From contig CP143430.1 in NCBI GenBank assembly GCA_039636795.1, positions 4,464,001 through 4,528,000 on the forward strand: DNA of 64,000 bases, in the 5' to 3' direction. The translations under genes were made by a program, and so were the position numbers. Below are positions 7,567-16,181 of the stretch, piece after piece. Positions within the stretch are counted from its first letter, which is position 1. Every line of letters starts with the position of its first letter. Under the pieces are notes generated by a model. That model had not been told where the DNA came from and did no database searches. It worked only from the letters and a program-made list of their open reading frames with translations. Source of the stretch: Micrococcaceae bacterium Sec5.1 (GTDB lineage: Bacteria > Actinomycetota > Actinomycetes > Actinomycetales > Micrococcaceae).

Positions 7567-9030
7567 TTAGCTGAAGAGTTCGCTCTTCGGCTCGTTGTTC
7601 TTGACCTTCTGCCAGCCAAGCCACAGGACCAGGGCGAAGAACGGAATGGTCGCCAGGGTCCAGAGACCCAGGAGGAAGACCTCACCGGTTGTCTTATCCG
7701 TCATGGTGTCGAAGCCAATCAGAATGGTGATGGCCAGCAGCGCAATGAGGCCCAACCAGCTGGTCCAAGGCGAACCGGGCATCGGCAGGGTGGAGACGTT
7801 GCCGCGTTTCTTCCGCAGGGCAATCTGGCTCGCGAAGATGGAGCCCCAGGTGAAGATCACACCAATGGAGGCCGTGTTCAGCGCGAGGTCGAACGCGTGG
7901 GAGCCACCCAGCCAGATGTTAAGCAGGATGCCCACCAGGTAGACGCCGCCGATCGCCAGGATGGCCGCGTACGGCACGTGGCGGGAGGACATTTTGGTGA
8001 GCCACTGCGGGGCGTGGCCGTTGTTGGCCATAGTCCGGAAGATGCGGCCGATCGAGTACAGGCCCGAGTTGCAGGAGGACAGCGCGGCGGTAATGACGAT
8101 CATGTTCATGACGTCGCCCATCCAGCCGAGACCCATCTGGCCGAACACAGTCACGAACGGCGAGGTGCCCGCCTTGTACTGGTCCGACGGCAGCAGCATC
8201 GCAAGGAGCATCACCGAACCGACGTAGAAGACGATAATGCGGATCACGACGGCGCGGATCGCCTTGGGAACTTCGCGTTCCGGGTTCTGCATCTCACCAG
8301 CGGTAATACCGACGAGTTCGATCGCGTTGTAGGCGAAGATCACGGCGTTGAGGACCAGGATCATGACCAGGCCGCCCTTGGGGAACATACCGCCGTCGTC
8401 GTGGAACAAGTTGCCCACCGAAGCGTGGCCGGTACCCACCTGCGCGTTGGTGACAACCATGAAGGTCCCAACGGCAAGGAAGATCAGGATGGCTGCGACC
8501 TTGAGGCAGGAGGCCCAGAATTCGAACTCGCCGAACGCCTTGACGCTGAACAGGTTCACGGCCACCAGCAGCACCAGCGCTGCGATGGCAGAGAGTTCAA
8601 CGGGAACGTTCGGGAAGAAGAACTGGAAGTACAGGCCGATCGCGATGAGCTCGGCAATGCCTGTCATGGCCCAGTTGATGAAGTACATCCAGCCTGAAAG
8701 GAAGGCGCCCTTCTTGCCGAACATTTCGCCGGCGTAGCTCACGAACGAGCCCGAGGTCTGGCGGTACATGATGAGCTCACCGAGGGCGCGCATCAGCAGG
8801 TAAGCGATGACGCCGGCGATTGCGTAGGAGAAAATCAGGGCCGGGCCGGTGGAGGCCAAGCGGCCACCGGCGCCCATGAACAGACCGACGCCGATTGCGC
8901 CACCCATGGCGATCATGGTGACGTGGCGCCGGCTCAGGGTCTTCTGGTATCCCTCAGCGCTGAGGGTTGAATCGACGGCGTTGGGTGTGGCCGTCGGGTT
9001 CTGGAGATCTGTGGGGGTACTTTGCGGCAC
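7567..9030 (-). CDS. Amino-acid permease (APC/AAT family)
   Basis: 487 residues from GTG 9030, chosen because AAGGA precedes it at proper spacing; an ATG at 9105 is also in frame. Twelve hydrophobic segments. The first helix reads MIAMGGAIGVGLFMGAG, the unwound glycine-rich substrate-binding helix of APC proton-coupled transporters, and RALGELIMYRQTSGSFV follows, as in the AAT subfamily (asparagine, GABA, aromatic or D-Ala/Gly permeases). It imports an amino acid across the cytoplasmic membrane. Asparagine-permease-like is my best guess, but the sequence does not fix the substrate. No catabolic neighbour helps. Confidence 0.9.
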   Translation of the reverse strand: MPQSTPTDLQNPTATPNAVDSTLSAEGYQKTLSRRHVTMIAMGGAIGVGLFMGAGGRLASTGPALIFSYAIAGVIAYLLMRALGELIMYRQTSGSFVSYAGEMFGKKGAFLSGWMYFINWAMTGIAELIAIGLYFQFFFPNVPVELSAIAALVLLVAVNLFSVKAFGEFEFWASCLKVAAILIFLAVGTFMVVTNAQVGTGHASVGNLFHDDGGMFPKGGLVMILVLNAVIFAYNAIELVGITAGEMQNPEREVPKAIRAVVIRIIVFYVGSVMLLAMLLPSDQYKAGTSPFVTVFGQMGLGWMGDVMNMIVITAALSSCNSGLYSIGRIFRTMANNGHAPQWLTKMSSRHVPYAAILAIGGVYLVGILLNIWLGGSHAFDLALNTASIGVIFTWGSIFASQIALRKKRGNVSTLPMPGSPWTSWLGLIALLAITILIGFDTMTDKTTGEVFLLGLWTLATIPFFALVLWLGWQKVKNNEPKSELFS

Positions 9031-9240
9031 AGCTGTTCCTTGTGGGTTGGGGTATTGCTGTAGGTGTTTGTGCCATGCCGGAACATGGGCACCTTTGCCA
9101 CACAAAATTCGAGCTTTCCTCGCTTGAGGACCCCGAAGTGTGACAAAGAACGCAGAACGCCGAAGGTTCGCGCAACCCGTCTATCTTACGGGATTAACGG
9201 GAATGACCGTGACGCAGGCAACAGCACCCTCCGTGGATAC

Positions 9241-9307
9241 AGCAACGCGGGGTCACTTATGGCCCATGTTGGCCGCCCAAAGGGGCCATAAGTGACCCCG
9301 CGTTGCT
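9241..9307. repeat. 25-bp perfect inverted repeat after nirD
   Basis: Arms 9241-9265 and 9283-9307 are perfect reverse complements over 25 bases with a 17-base spacer that holds a small inner TTGG/CCAA pairing. It starts immediately after the nirD stop codon and so may terminate the nir transcript, but there is no U tract and the arms are far longer than a usual terminator. Its sequence differs from the hairpins at 6444 and 7498. Confidence 0.85.
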
Positions 9308-9616
9308 TTAAGGAATGACGACGATGTTCTGGCCCTCATCTGCGAAAACTTCGTACGTCCGCAGGGGCTTCGCTCCCGTGGTGGAACACCCGGTTTCCAG
9401 CTCAAACGAGTGCTGGTGGAGTGGGCACATCACCACACGCTGATCGATGGTTCCGTCCGCGAGGGGGCCTCCTTTGTGAGGGCATACCGCAGAGACAGCA
9501 CGCAGGCTCCCATCACGTAGCCGGAAGACCGCAACCTGCTCGCCGTCGATCCCGAACGCCCTGCCTTCACCGAACGGAATTTGGTCCACCGGCCCTACAA
9601 CGTGTGGAATCTTCAT
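9308..9616 (-). CDS. nirD: Nitrite reductase (NADH) small subunit, Rieske type
   Basis: 102 residues. A complete Rieske [2Fe-2S] ligand set is visible: CPH at 45-47 and CPLH at 64-67, in a fold of small NirD proteins that partner NirB. Some enterobacterial NirD proteins lack these ligands; here they are all present, so electron transfer through a Rieske centre is expected. It overlaps the end of nirB by four bases and is the last gene of the operon. Acts in cytoplasmic assimilatory reduction of nitrite to ammonium. Confidence 0.95.
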   Translation of the reverse strand: MKIPHVVGPVDQIPFGEGRAFGIDGEQVAVFRLRDGSLRAVSAVCPHKGGPLADGTIDQRVVMCPLHQHSFELETGCSTTGAKPLRTYEVFADEGQNIVVIP

Positions 9617-12081
9617 CGGACCGGCACCTGCGGCAGCACCGTCAAGGGCAGCGACGTCCGGAACTGGCCAGGGGTTAGTGGATCATCGCGCTCACTCCAC
9701 GGATCCACGTAGTTGTCCACGGACTCCTGCATCGCCTCATCCAGGCGTGCAGCGATGCCCTCCGAGTCGTCCAGGATGACGCTGCGAAGATGCTCAATCC
9801 CTACCCGGGGAACAAACGCGTACGTCCGTTCCAGCCAGTTCGCGTTTTCGCGGTAGTACTGCATGAAACGACCCGCCAGGAGCGTGACTTCCTCCGGAGT
9901 ATCCACCGTGACCAGTAGATCGCCCTTACGGATGTGGGCGCCGGCCGCTCCCCCAATGTAGATCTCCCAGCGGCCGCCCTCCACCGCCACGACCCCAACG
10001 TCCTTCACCAAGGACTCAGCACAATTCCTCGGACATCCGGAGACCGCGAGTTTCAGTTTTGCCGGCGACTCAATTCCCTGGAAGCGGGACTCTAGCGAAA
10101 TTCCCAAACCTGTGGAATCACCCGTCCCAAAGCGGCAATAGTCCTTCCCCACACACGTCTTCACAGTGCGAAAACTCTTGCCGTAGGCGTAGCCGGAGGG
10201 CATATCCAGATCGGCCCAGACTGTGGGGAGGTCTTCCTTGGCCACGCCCAACAGGTCAATCCTCTGCCCACCCGTGAGCTTGATCATGGGAATGTTGTGC
10301 TTCTCCGCGACGTCGGCGATCCTCCGGAGCTGCTGCACGGACGTCACGCCGCCCTTCATTTGGGGTACCACGGAGAATGTGCCATCGCGCTGGATGTTGG
10401 CATGCACGCGGTCGTTGATGAAACGGGCATCGCGCTCGTCGATGTACTTGTCCGCCAGCATCATCTTCATGAGCGAGGCGAGGCCCATCTTGGACTTGGC
10501 GTCCTCCGCACTGTCAGGAGCCAAGGCCGCGAAAACCTGTGAAACCGAGCGCAGCCCAAGCTCCCGGATCCGGGACATCAACGCGGCCTTGTCCAAGGGA
10601 ATGCCAGGGACGTAATAGCTGGCTGCGGGGTCTTCTTCCACGGAACCGTCGGCCGCCCACTCCACCACCTGCGTGACCAGCAACTTGCAGGAACCGCACC
10701 CCTTGCCGGCCCGGGTGGCGTCCATGGCAGCGGGTACCGAGCGGCACCCACCCTGCACCGCCGAGACGAGTGCCCCTTTGGAGACTCCATTGCAGTTGCA
10801 GACCTGGGCAGAGTCAGCCAGTTCCGCAACACCTTCCTCCTCCGAAGGCGAGCCGAGATCGAACATCAGCGAGAGCCGCTCCTCCGGCAGCGGCAGTCCC
10901 TGGTCAAAAGCCTGGGTTAGGTACGCAACTTTTCGGCTGTCACCCAGGAGGGTGGCGCCCACCATCTTGTTGTCCCGGATCACGATCGACTTGAACACGC
11001 CCCGGCTCGGTTCCGAGAAAACAATGTGCTCATCCGTGTCGAGTTCCGGGCCCGGCAGGCCCATGGAAGCGACGTCGACGCCGGCCACCTTCAGTTTGGT
11101 GGCGGTCCGGGATCCAAGATAGACCGATGAACGATCCACGCCGGTGAGCTGGTCCGCCAGAACGGCAGCCTGCTCCCACAAGGGAGCCACCAGCCCATAA
11201 ACCTCGCCCCGGTGTTGCACGCACTCCCCCACGGCATAAATATCCTCTTCGTCCATGACCCGCAGGTGGTCGTCCACCACGATGGCCCTTTCCACCGCCA
11301 GCCCACTCACCACGGCGACATCCACGTTGGGCCGGATGCCGGCTGTAACAACCACCATGTCGCAGCTCAGCTCAGTATCATCACGCAATCGCACGCCGGT
11401 GATCCGGTCCTTGCCCAGCACCGCGGTGGTCCGGCTTCCTGTGTGGACCTCGATGCCCAGCGCCTGGACGCTTCGCCGCAGTATTGCGCCGCCGTCGGGC
11501 CCTAATTGAGCATTCATGAGGTGGCCGCCTGAGTGGACCACCGCCACGTCAAGGCCGTAGGCCTGCAACCCGCGGGCCGCCTCCAACCCAAGCAGTCCAC
11601 CGCCAATCACGACGGCCTTGCGATGATGCTCGTGCTGGGCGAACTGGACCATCTTGCGGGTATCGTCCATGGTCCGGAACGTGAAGACCCCGTGACGCAC
11701 CGATCCGCTGGGTGTGTACAGGCCATCCATCGGCGGAAGAAACGAGTGGCTTCCGGTGGCGATGATCAGGACATCGTACGGAACCACCCTGCCATCGGCC
11801 GCGAAGACGTGTTTGCTGTACTTATCTATGCGCTCCACCCGCACCCCGGCGTGCAGGGTGATGTTGTTTTCCTGGTACCAAGAAAGGGCGTTGAGGAAGA
11901 TGTCCGCATCGCTTTCCTCACCGGACAGCACGTGGCTGAGCATGATGCGGTTGTAGTTCCCATACGGCTCATCGCCGAAGATGGTGATCTCGAAAGCGTC
12001 TCCGCCGGCGCGGGCCAGGATCTCCTCAACAGTGCGGGCACCGGCCATGCCGTTGCCGATGACCACCAGTCGCCTGGCCAT
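9613..12081 (-). CDS. nirB: Nitrite reductase (NADH) large subunit
   Basis: 822 residues, normal for NirB. Domains in order: FAD-binding GNGMAGARTVEE at the N-terminus, the NADH-binding IGGGLLGLEAARG near residue 165, a BFD-type [2Fe-2S] domain from about 425 (CNCNGVSKG and GKGCGSC), then the siroheme/[4Fe-4S] ferredoxin-like domain with CVGKDYC near 640 and SGCPRNC near 680. It performs the six-electron reduction of nitrite to ammonium with NADH. Its ATG overlaps the stop of the upstream small gene (ATGA), and nirD overlaps its end. Confidence 0.96.
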   Translation of the reverse strand: MARRLVVIGNGMAGARTVEEILARAGGDAFEITIFGDEPYGNYNRIMLSHVLSGEESDADIFLNALSWYQENNITLHAGVRVERIDKYSKHVFAADGRVVPYDVLIIATGSHSFLPPMDGLYTPSGSVRHGVFTFRTMDDTRKMVQFAQHEHHRKAVVIGGGLLGLEAARGLQAYGLDVAVVHSGGHLMNAQLGPDGGAILRRSVQALGIEVHTGSRTTAVLGKDRITGVRLRDDTELSCDMVVVTAGIRPNVDVAVVSGLAVERAIVVDDHLRVMDEEDIYAVGECVQHRGEVYGLVAPLWEQAAVLADQLTGVDRSSVYLGSRTATKLKVAGVDVASMGLPGPELDTDEHIVFSEPSRGVFKSIVIRDNKMVGATLLGDSRKVAYLTQAFDQGLPLPEERLSLMFDLGSPSEEEGVAELADSAQVCNCNGVSKGALVSAVQGGCRSVPAAMDATRAGKGCGSCKLLVTQVVEWAADGSVEEDPAASYYVPGIPLDKAALMSRIRELGLRSVSQVFAALAPDSAEDAKSKMGLASLMKMMLADKYIDERDARFINDRVHANIQRDGTFSVVPQMKGGVTSVQQLRRIADVAEKHNIPMIKLTGGQRIDLLGVAKEDLPTVWADLDMPSGYAYGKSFRTVKTCVGKDYCRFGTGDSTGLGISLESRFQGIESPAKLKLAVSGCPRNCAESLVKDVGVVAVEGGRWEIYIGGAAGAHIRKGDLLVTVDTPEEVTLLAGRFMQYYRENANWLERTYAFVPRVGIEHLRSVILDDSEGIAARLDEAMQESVDNYVDPWSERDDPLTPGQFRTSLPLTVLPQVPVR

Positions 12082-12428
12082 CAGTGCTCCACCATGCCCA
12101 GGTCCACCACCACGGAACCGCGGACACCAGCTGGCGCGGCGATGAACAGCTCGATCATCGAGCCGCCCTCGATATCTTCCACAACCCTCAACGGGACGTG
12201 TACATCGCCTTTTGCTCCGATGGGGAAGTACCGCATCGGAACGCCGTCGCGCATGAGGACAACCGCGATGAGTTCGGAGCTGGAGTTGCCGCCGCGGAAG
12301 TAAAGAGTCTGATTTACGACGCCGTCCGGGACAAAGTGCGCCAGCTCGCTGTGGAGGGGAACCGGCTTTTCCATGCCGATGCCGTCAAACGGGAAAATGC
12401 CCTGGAGGAAGAGGTTCTTGGAGATCAC
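12081..12428 (-). CDS. Small conserved protein, first gene of the nirBD operon
   Basis: 115 residues from GTG 12428, chosen because GAAAGGA lies eight bases upstream; an ATG at 12539 is in frame but gives an unlike, basic N-terminal extension. The protein is beta-rich with no signal peptide, membrane segment, Cys pair or catalytic motif. Blocks such as ISKNLFLQGIFPFDG, GGNSSSELIAVVLM and RYFPIGAKGDVHVPL look like a single compact beta domain. The four-base overlap with nirB implies coupled translation, so a role in assembly or regulation of nitrite reductase is an inference from position. I do not recognise the family. Confidence 0.7.
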   Translation of the reverse strand: MISKNLFLQGIFPFDGIGMEKPVPLHSELAHFVPDGVVNQTLYFRGGNSSSELIAVVLMRDGVPMRYFPIGAKGDVHVPLRVVEDIEGGSMIELFIAAPAGVRGSVVVDLGMVEH

Positions 12429-12556
12429 GGAAAGATCCTTTCGGCCGGCTTCCTTCCATGGTGCTCCAGTGTTGTTTCGGGACGCTTGATGCCGTGTTTC
12501 CATATGCAGGACACAGCGTAACGATCCCTTTGCGAACAACTCACCCCGGCGGCAAC

Positions 12557-14206
12557 CTACAGCAACTCGCCATCCTGCATTCCATAACGGACCCAGCTAC
12601 CCACCGAGCCCGCCGCGGCGCACCGGTCGAACCACTCCCCCAGCGCGCGGTCGTGGCTCACGATGACCAGTGTCCCTGAGAAGTCTGCGAGCGCGGCTTC
12701 CAACTGTTCCACGAGCACCGGCGCGAGGTGGTTGGTGGGTTCGTCCACGATCATGGTCTCGTAGCTTCCCAGAAGCAGCCTGGCCAGGGTGAGCCGGCGT
12801 TGCTGCCCGGCCGAGAGGCTGCCCACGGGAACGTGAAATTCAGCAGGCCGAAACAAGCCAAGGCGCAGCAGGGCCTCGGCATGTTCGTCGATGTTTCCTC
12901 CCAGTCCGGCGGCAAACGCCGGAAGCAGACGGAGCCCCGGACGGGGCGGAACGTCGAGTTCCTGCTGCAGGTACCCGACTGTGCCCTGAACGGCCAAGGT
13001 TCCGCTGACGGGCTCAAGCGTCCCGGCGAGCACAGAGACCAACGTTGATTTTCCTGCGCCGTTGGGTCCGGTGATGAGGATCTTTTCCCCGGTTTCGACG
13101 CGCAGGTCAGTTGGCTTCAAGCGCCCCGGAACGGTGATGCCGCGTGCTTCGATGGCTGGCCCAGCGGCCTCCTGCACCTGAAGGTCAAGTTGCGCGGCGA
13201 GCTTGAGCGGCACGGGTGGCCGGTCAATGGGGTTCTCTTCGAGCCGTCGGAGGCGTTCCTGGGCGTTCCGCACTTTGCTGGTGGCGGCGCGCTGCCACGT
13301 TCCTTTTTTGAAGCCGGTTGCAAACTTGTCGTTGTCGCGCACCCGGCCGTAGCCCATGCCGCCCGAAACCGTGGCGGCCTGGAACCGCTCGGCGGCCATG
13401 GCGTCTAGCCATTCCTCATATTGCTGCACCCAACGGGCACGCTGTGCGGCTTTCTCGCGCAAGTAACCTTCGTACCCGTTGCCATAGCGATTGACGGATC
13501 GGCGTTCAGCGTCGACTTCGATGACTGTGCTGGCTACCTTCCGCAGCAGGACGCGATCGTGCGAAACCACCACCACGGTCCCTCGATGCGCAGCCAACCT
13601 CGATTCCAGCCAGGCTGTGCCGTTGGCGTCGAGGTGGTTGGTGGGCTCGTCCAGGAGCAGGGCTTCGGCCGGATCGGCCAGCAGGCACGCGAGGGCAACG
13701 CGCTCCTGCTCGCCGCCGGACAAAGATCCAAGCGTTCGACGCCGGTCCAGGCCTCCTAGCCCCAGCCGGTCAAGCGCTGCTTCCACCCGGGACTCGGCAG
13801 CGTAACCTTCGCGAAGTTGGTACTGGGTCTGCAGGCTTCCGTAGAGTTCCAAGGTTTCGGGGCCCGCATCCGCCAGGTCCCGCTCCAGTTCGGTGATGCT
13901 GGCCTCGAGCGCACGCAACGCAGTAAGCGACGCGTCAATGGCGTCGCCCACGGTGAGCGAGGCCGGAAGTCCGTGTGTTTGGGCGAGATAGCCCACGCGG
14001 TAGCCGGAAGTCCCTGCCAAACCTGCCGTGCCGTCGTCGGGCGTTTCCACGCCGGCCAGCAGGCGGAGAAGGGTGGATTTTCCCGCCCCGTTTTCTCCGA
14101 CAATGGCTACGTGTTCGCCGTGATCGATGGTGAGGTCAACGGCGTGGAAAAGTTCTCGATCCCCATAACCGTGGGAAACGCCGGAAAGGTGAAGGTGGTC
14201 AGTCAA
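12557..14206 (-). CDS. ABC-F family ATPase (ribosome-associated type)
   Basis: 549 residues from TTG 14206, which follows GAGGA; ATG 14257 is an in-frame alternative that adds 17 residues without family resemblance. Two ABC domains on one chain and no membrane segments: Walker A GENGAGKST and GPNGAGKST, signatures LSGGEQERVAL and LSAGQQRRLTL, Walker B LLLDEPTNHLD and MIVDEPTNHLA, separated by a basic helical linker rich in Arg and Gln. ABC-F proteins act on the ribosomal E site in translation or antibiotic resistance. The second domain has Ala where NHLD normally ends in Asp. Which ABC-F class it is cannot be told from sequence alone. Confidence 0.9.
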   Translation of the reverse strand: MTDHLHLSGVSHGYGDRELFHAVDLTIDHGEHVAIVGENGAGKSTLLRLLAGVETPDDGTAGLAGTSGYRVGYLAQTHGLPASLTVGDAIDASLTALRALEASITELERDLADAGPETLELYGSLQTQYQLREGYAAESRVEAALDRLGLGGLDRRRTLGSLSGGEQERVALACLLADPAEALLLDEPTNHLDANGTAWLESRLAAHRGTVVVVSHDRVLLRKVASTVIEVDAERRSVNRYGNGYEGYLREKAAQRARWVQQYEEWLDAMAAERFQAATVSGGMGYGRVRDNDKFATGFKKGTWQRAATSKVRNAQERLRRLEENPIDRPPVPLKLAAQLDLQVQEAAGPAIEARGITVPGRLKPTDLRVETGEKILITGPNGAGKSTLVSVLAGTLEPVSGTLAVQGTVGYLQQELDVPPRPGLRLLPAFAAGLGGNIDEHAEALLRLGLFRPAEFHVPVGSLSAGQQRRLTLARLLLGSYETMIVDEPTNHLAPVLVEQLEAALADFSGTLVIVSHDRALGEWFDRCAAAGSVGSWVRYGMQDGELL

Positions 14207-14419
14207 GAGGTGTCCTCGCAAAGTCCGCAGTGGATGGCAGGGAACCGCTGAGGGCACTGCCGTAGTGGGTACTGGGGATGCAGCCGGATGGAAGGGCTGC
14301 GCTCAAGACTTCATCGGTCCAGACTGCCCGGGGAACGAGGGCGCGTCAAGTTTCAGGCTGGAGCGATTGCCCGCTTCCTCAGGCCCCCTGGCACGCGCGC
14401 ACCATTCCACCCGCAAAGA

Positions 14420-14425
14420 TAGTCT
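14420..14425 (+). promoter_or_regulatory. Leaderless -10 box for the CPBP protease gene
   Basis: TAGTCT, six bases, then ATG at 14432; no Shine-Dalgarno in between. Confidence 0.45.
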
Positions 14426-14431
14426 GGTCAT

Positions 14432-15160
14432 ATGGGCACCATTTCGACGCGGACGAGGCTTTACCGGTTCAATGCCCTGGACGCCGTGGCCGTCGCTGCC
14501 TATCTGGGATTCACGATCTACTTCACGTTTGCGGGCGAATCCGTGGAGCGAATGATGCTCCAGCTTTTTTCAGACCCTGCCACAGCCTCGTATGCCGTTA
14601 ACGCACTCTTCTATGCCGTCGTCGGGGTTTTCGCCCTGGCATCCGCCTGGCGCATAGTCGGCCGTGACGTCAAGATCCTGGGCACCCGCCCTTGGTTCAC
14701 TCTTGGCATGGTCCCCCTTGCGGTGGTGGTCATGCTGATCGTCACGGCACTCCTGGTCGCGGCGACCGGTACTGCGCAGACTTCCGAAAACCAGTTGGGC
14801 ATCCAAGGCCTGCTCCAGCGTGTGCCGGCCTGGCTCATGGTGCCGCTGCTGGTGGTCCTGGGGCCGTTCGTAGAGGAGTACTTGTTCCGGCACCTGCTGA
14901 TCGGCAAGCTGTCGCAGTACGTGAACATCTGGATCTGCTGTGCCCTTTCGGTGGGAGTTTTCGCATCGATCCACGTGGTGGGCAGGGAGGGTCTGGTGTT
15001 GCCGGCCCTTGCGCCTTATCTCGGCATGGCCCTGGTGCTGGTGGCGGTCTATGTGTGGACGGGAAAGAACCTGATGTTCTCCTACTTCGTCCATGCCGCC
15101 AAGAACCTCCTGGCCGTGGTTCTCATCTATGCGATCCCGCCGGACTTCCTCCCCCACTAG
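14432..15160 (+). CDS. CPBP-family intramembrane metalloprotease
   Basis: 242 residues with about seven hydrophobic segments. The abortive-infection/CAAX-protease (CPBP, Rce1-like) signature is present: VEEYLFRHLLIG (EExxxR) near residue 150 and FASIHVVG near 176, which supply the zinc-binding Glu and His residues within the membrane. Bacterial members process membrane or secreted peptides and include bacteriocin-immunity proteins; the substrate here is unknown. Stands alone between the ABC-F gene and menB. Confidence 0.88.
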   Translation: MGTISTRTRLYRFNALDAVAVAAYLGFTIYFTFAGESVERMMLQLFSDPATASYAVNALFYAVVGVFALASAWRIVGRDVKILGTRPWFTLGMVPLAVVVMLIVTALLVAATGTAQTSENQLGIQGLLQRVPAWLMVPLLVVLGPFVEEYLFRHLLIGKLSQYVNIWICCALSVGVFASIHVVGREGLVLPALAPYLGMALVLVAVYVWTGKNLMFSYFVHAAKNLLAVVLIYAIPPDFLPH

Positions 15161-15209
15161 CAACAGGGGCATGCCGAGACACGAGTTCTGCATCAGCGGA
15201 GGCCGTTAC

Positions 15210-15215
15210 TAGACT
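15210..15215 (+). promoter_or_regulatory. Leaderless -10 box for menB
   Basis: TAGACT, six bases, then GTG at 15222. The geometry predicts a transcript beginning at the start codon of the menB-menE-menA unit. Confidence 0.55.
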
Positions 15216-15221
15216 CGGACT

Positions 15222-16172
15222 GTGAACAACCAACTCCCTGCCAAGGTTTCCGACATCTTTGACCCCTCGCGCTGGCGCACCGTTTCCGGCTTCGACGACT
15301 TCAAGGACATGACGTACCACCGGCAGGTTGAGCGTTCCACGGACGGGACGGTCAAGGATCTCCCCACTGTCCGCATCGCGTTTAACCGCCCCGAAGTGCG
15401 CAACGCGTTCCGTCCCGGCACTGTGGACGAGCTTTACCGGGCCATGGACCACGCCCGCATGACTCCCGACGTCGCCACCGTGCTGCTCACGGGCAACGGA
15501 CCGTCGGAAAAGGACGGCGGGCACTCGTTCTGTTCGGGCGGCGACCAGCGGATCCGTGGCAGGGACGGCTACCGCTACGCCGAGGGTGATACCCAGGAGA
15601 CCATCGACCCCGCCCGCGCCGGCCGCCTTCACATCCTGGAAGTCCAGCGCCTGATGCGGACCATGCCCAAGGTGGTCATCGCCGTCGTCAATGGCTGGGC
15701 AGCTGGCGGGGGACATTCCCTGCACGTGGTCAGCGACCTCACCATCGCCTCGCGCGAACACGGCAAGTTCAAGCAGACCGATGCCACGGTGGGAAGTTTC
15801 GACGCCGGATACGGCTCTGCGCTGCTGGCCCGCCAGATCGGGCAGAAGGCCGCGCGGGAGATCTTCTTCCTGGCCCGTGAATACTCGGCTGAGGACATGG
15901 TCCGGATGGGAGCCGTGAACGAGGCCGTGGACCACGCCCGGTTGGAGGAGGTCGCACTGGAGTACGCGGCTGATATCGCCCGCCAGTCCCCCCAGGCAAT
16001 CCGCATGCTGAAGTTCGCCTTCAACCTGGCCGACGACGGCCTTGCCGGGCAGCAGGTCTTCGCCGGTGAAGCCACGCGGCTGGCCTACATGACGGACGAG
16101 GCCGTGGAGGGCAAGGAAGCCTTCCTCCAGAAACGCGACCCCGACTGGTCCAACTTCCCCTACTACTTCTAG
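15222..16172 (+). CDS. menB: 1,4-dihydroxy-2-naphthoyl-CoA synthase
   Basis: 316 residues, GTG start. Crotonase-fold enzyme that cyclises o-succinylbenzoyl-CoA in menaquinone synthesis. Key blocks: GHSFCSGGDQRIRG (about 102-115), NGWAAGGGHSLHVVSDL (about 156-172), QTDATVGSFDAGYGS (about 185-199) and the C-terminal WSNFPYYF. The Asp in QTDA is the acidic residue of the actinobacterial/plant type of MenB, which does not need bicarbonate, whereas the E. coli type has Gly there. Followed by menE after nine bases and then menA. Confidence 0.96.
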   Translation: MNNQLPAKVSDIFDPSRWRTVSGFDDFKDMTYHRQVERSTDGTVKDLPTVRIAFNRPEVRNAFRPGTVDELYRAMDHARMTPDVATVLLTGNGPSEKDGGHSFCSGGDQRIRGRDGYRYAEGDTQETIDPARAGRLHILEVQRLMRTMPKVVIAVVNGWAAGGGHSLHVVSDLTIASREHGKFKQTDATVGSFDAGYGSALLARQIGQKAAREIFFLAREYSAEDMVRMGAVNEAVDHARLEEVALEYAADIARQSPQAIRMLKFAFNLADDGLAGQQVFAGEATRLAYMTDEAVEGKEAFLQKRDPDWSNFPYYF

Positions 16173-16181
16173 GACATCCCT

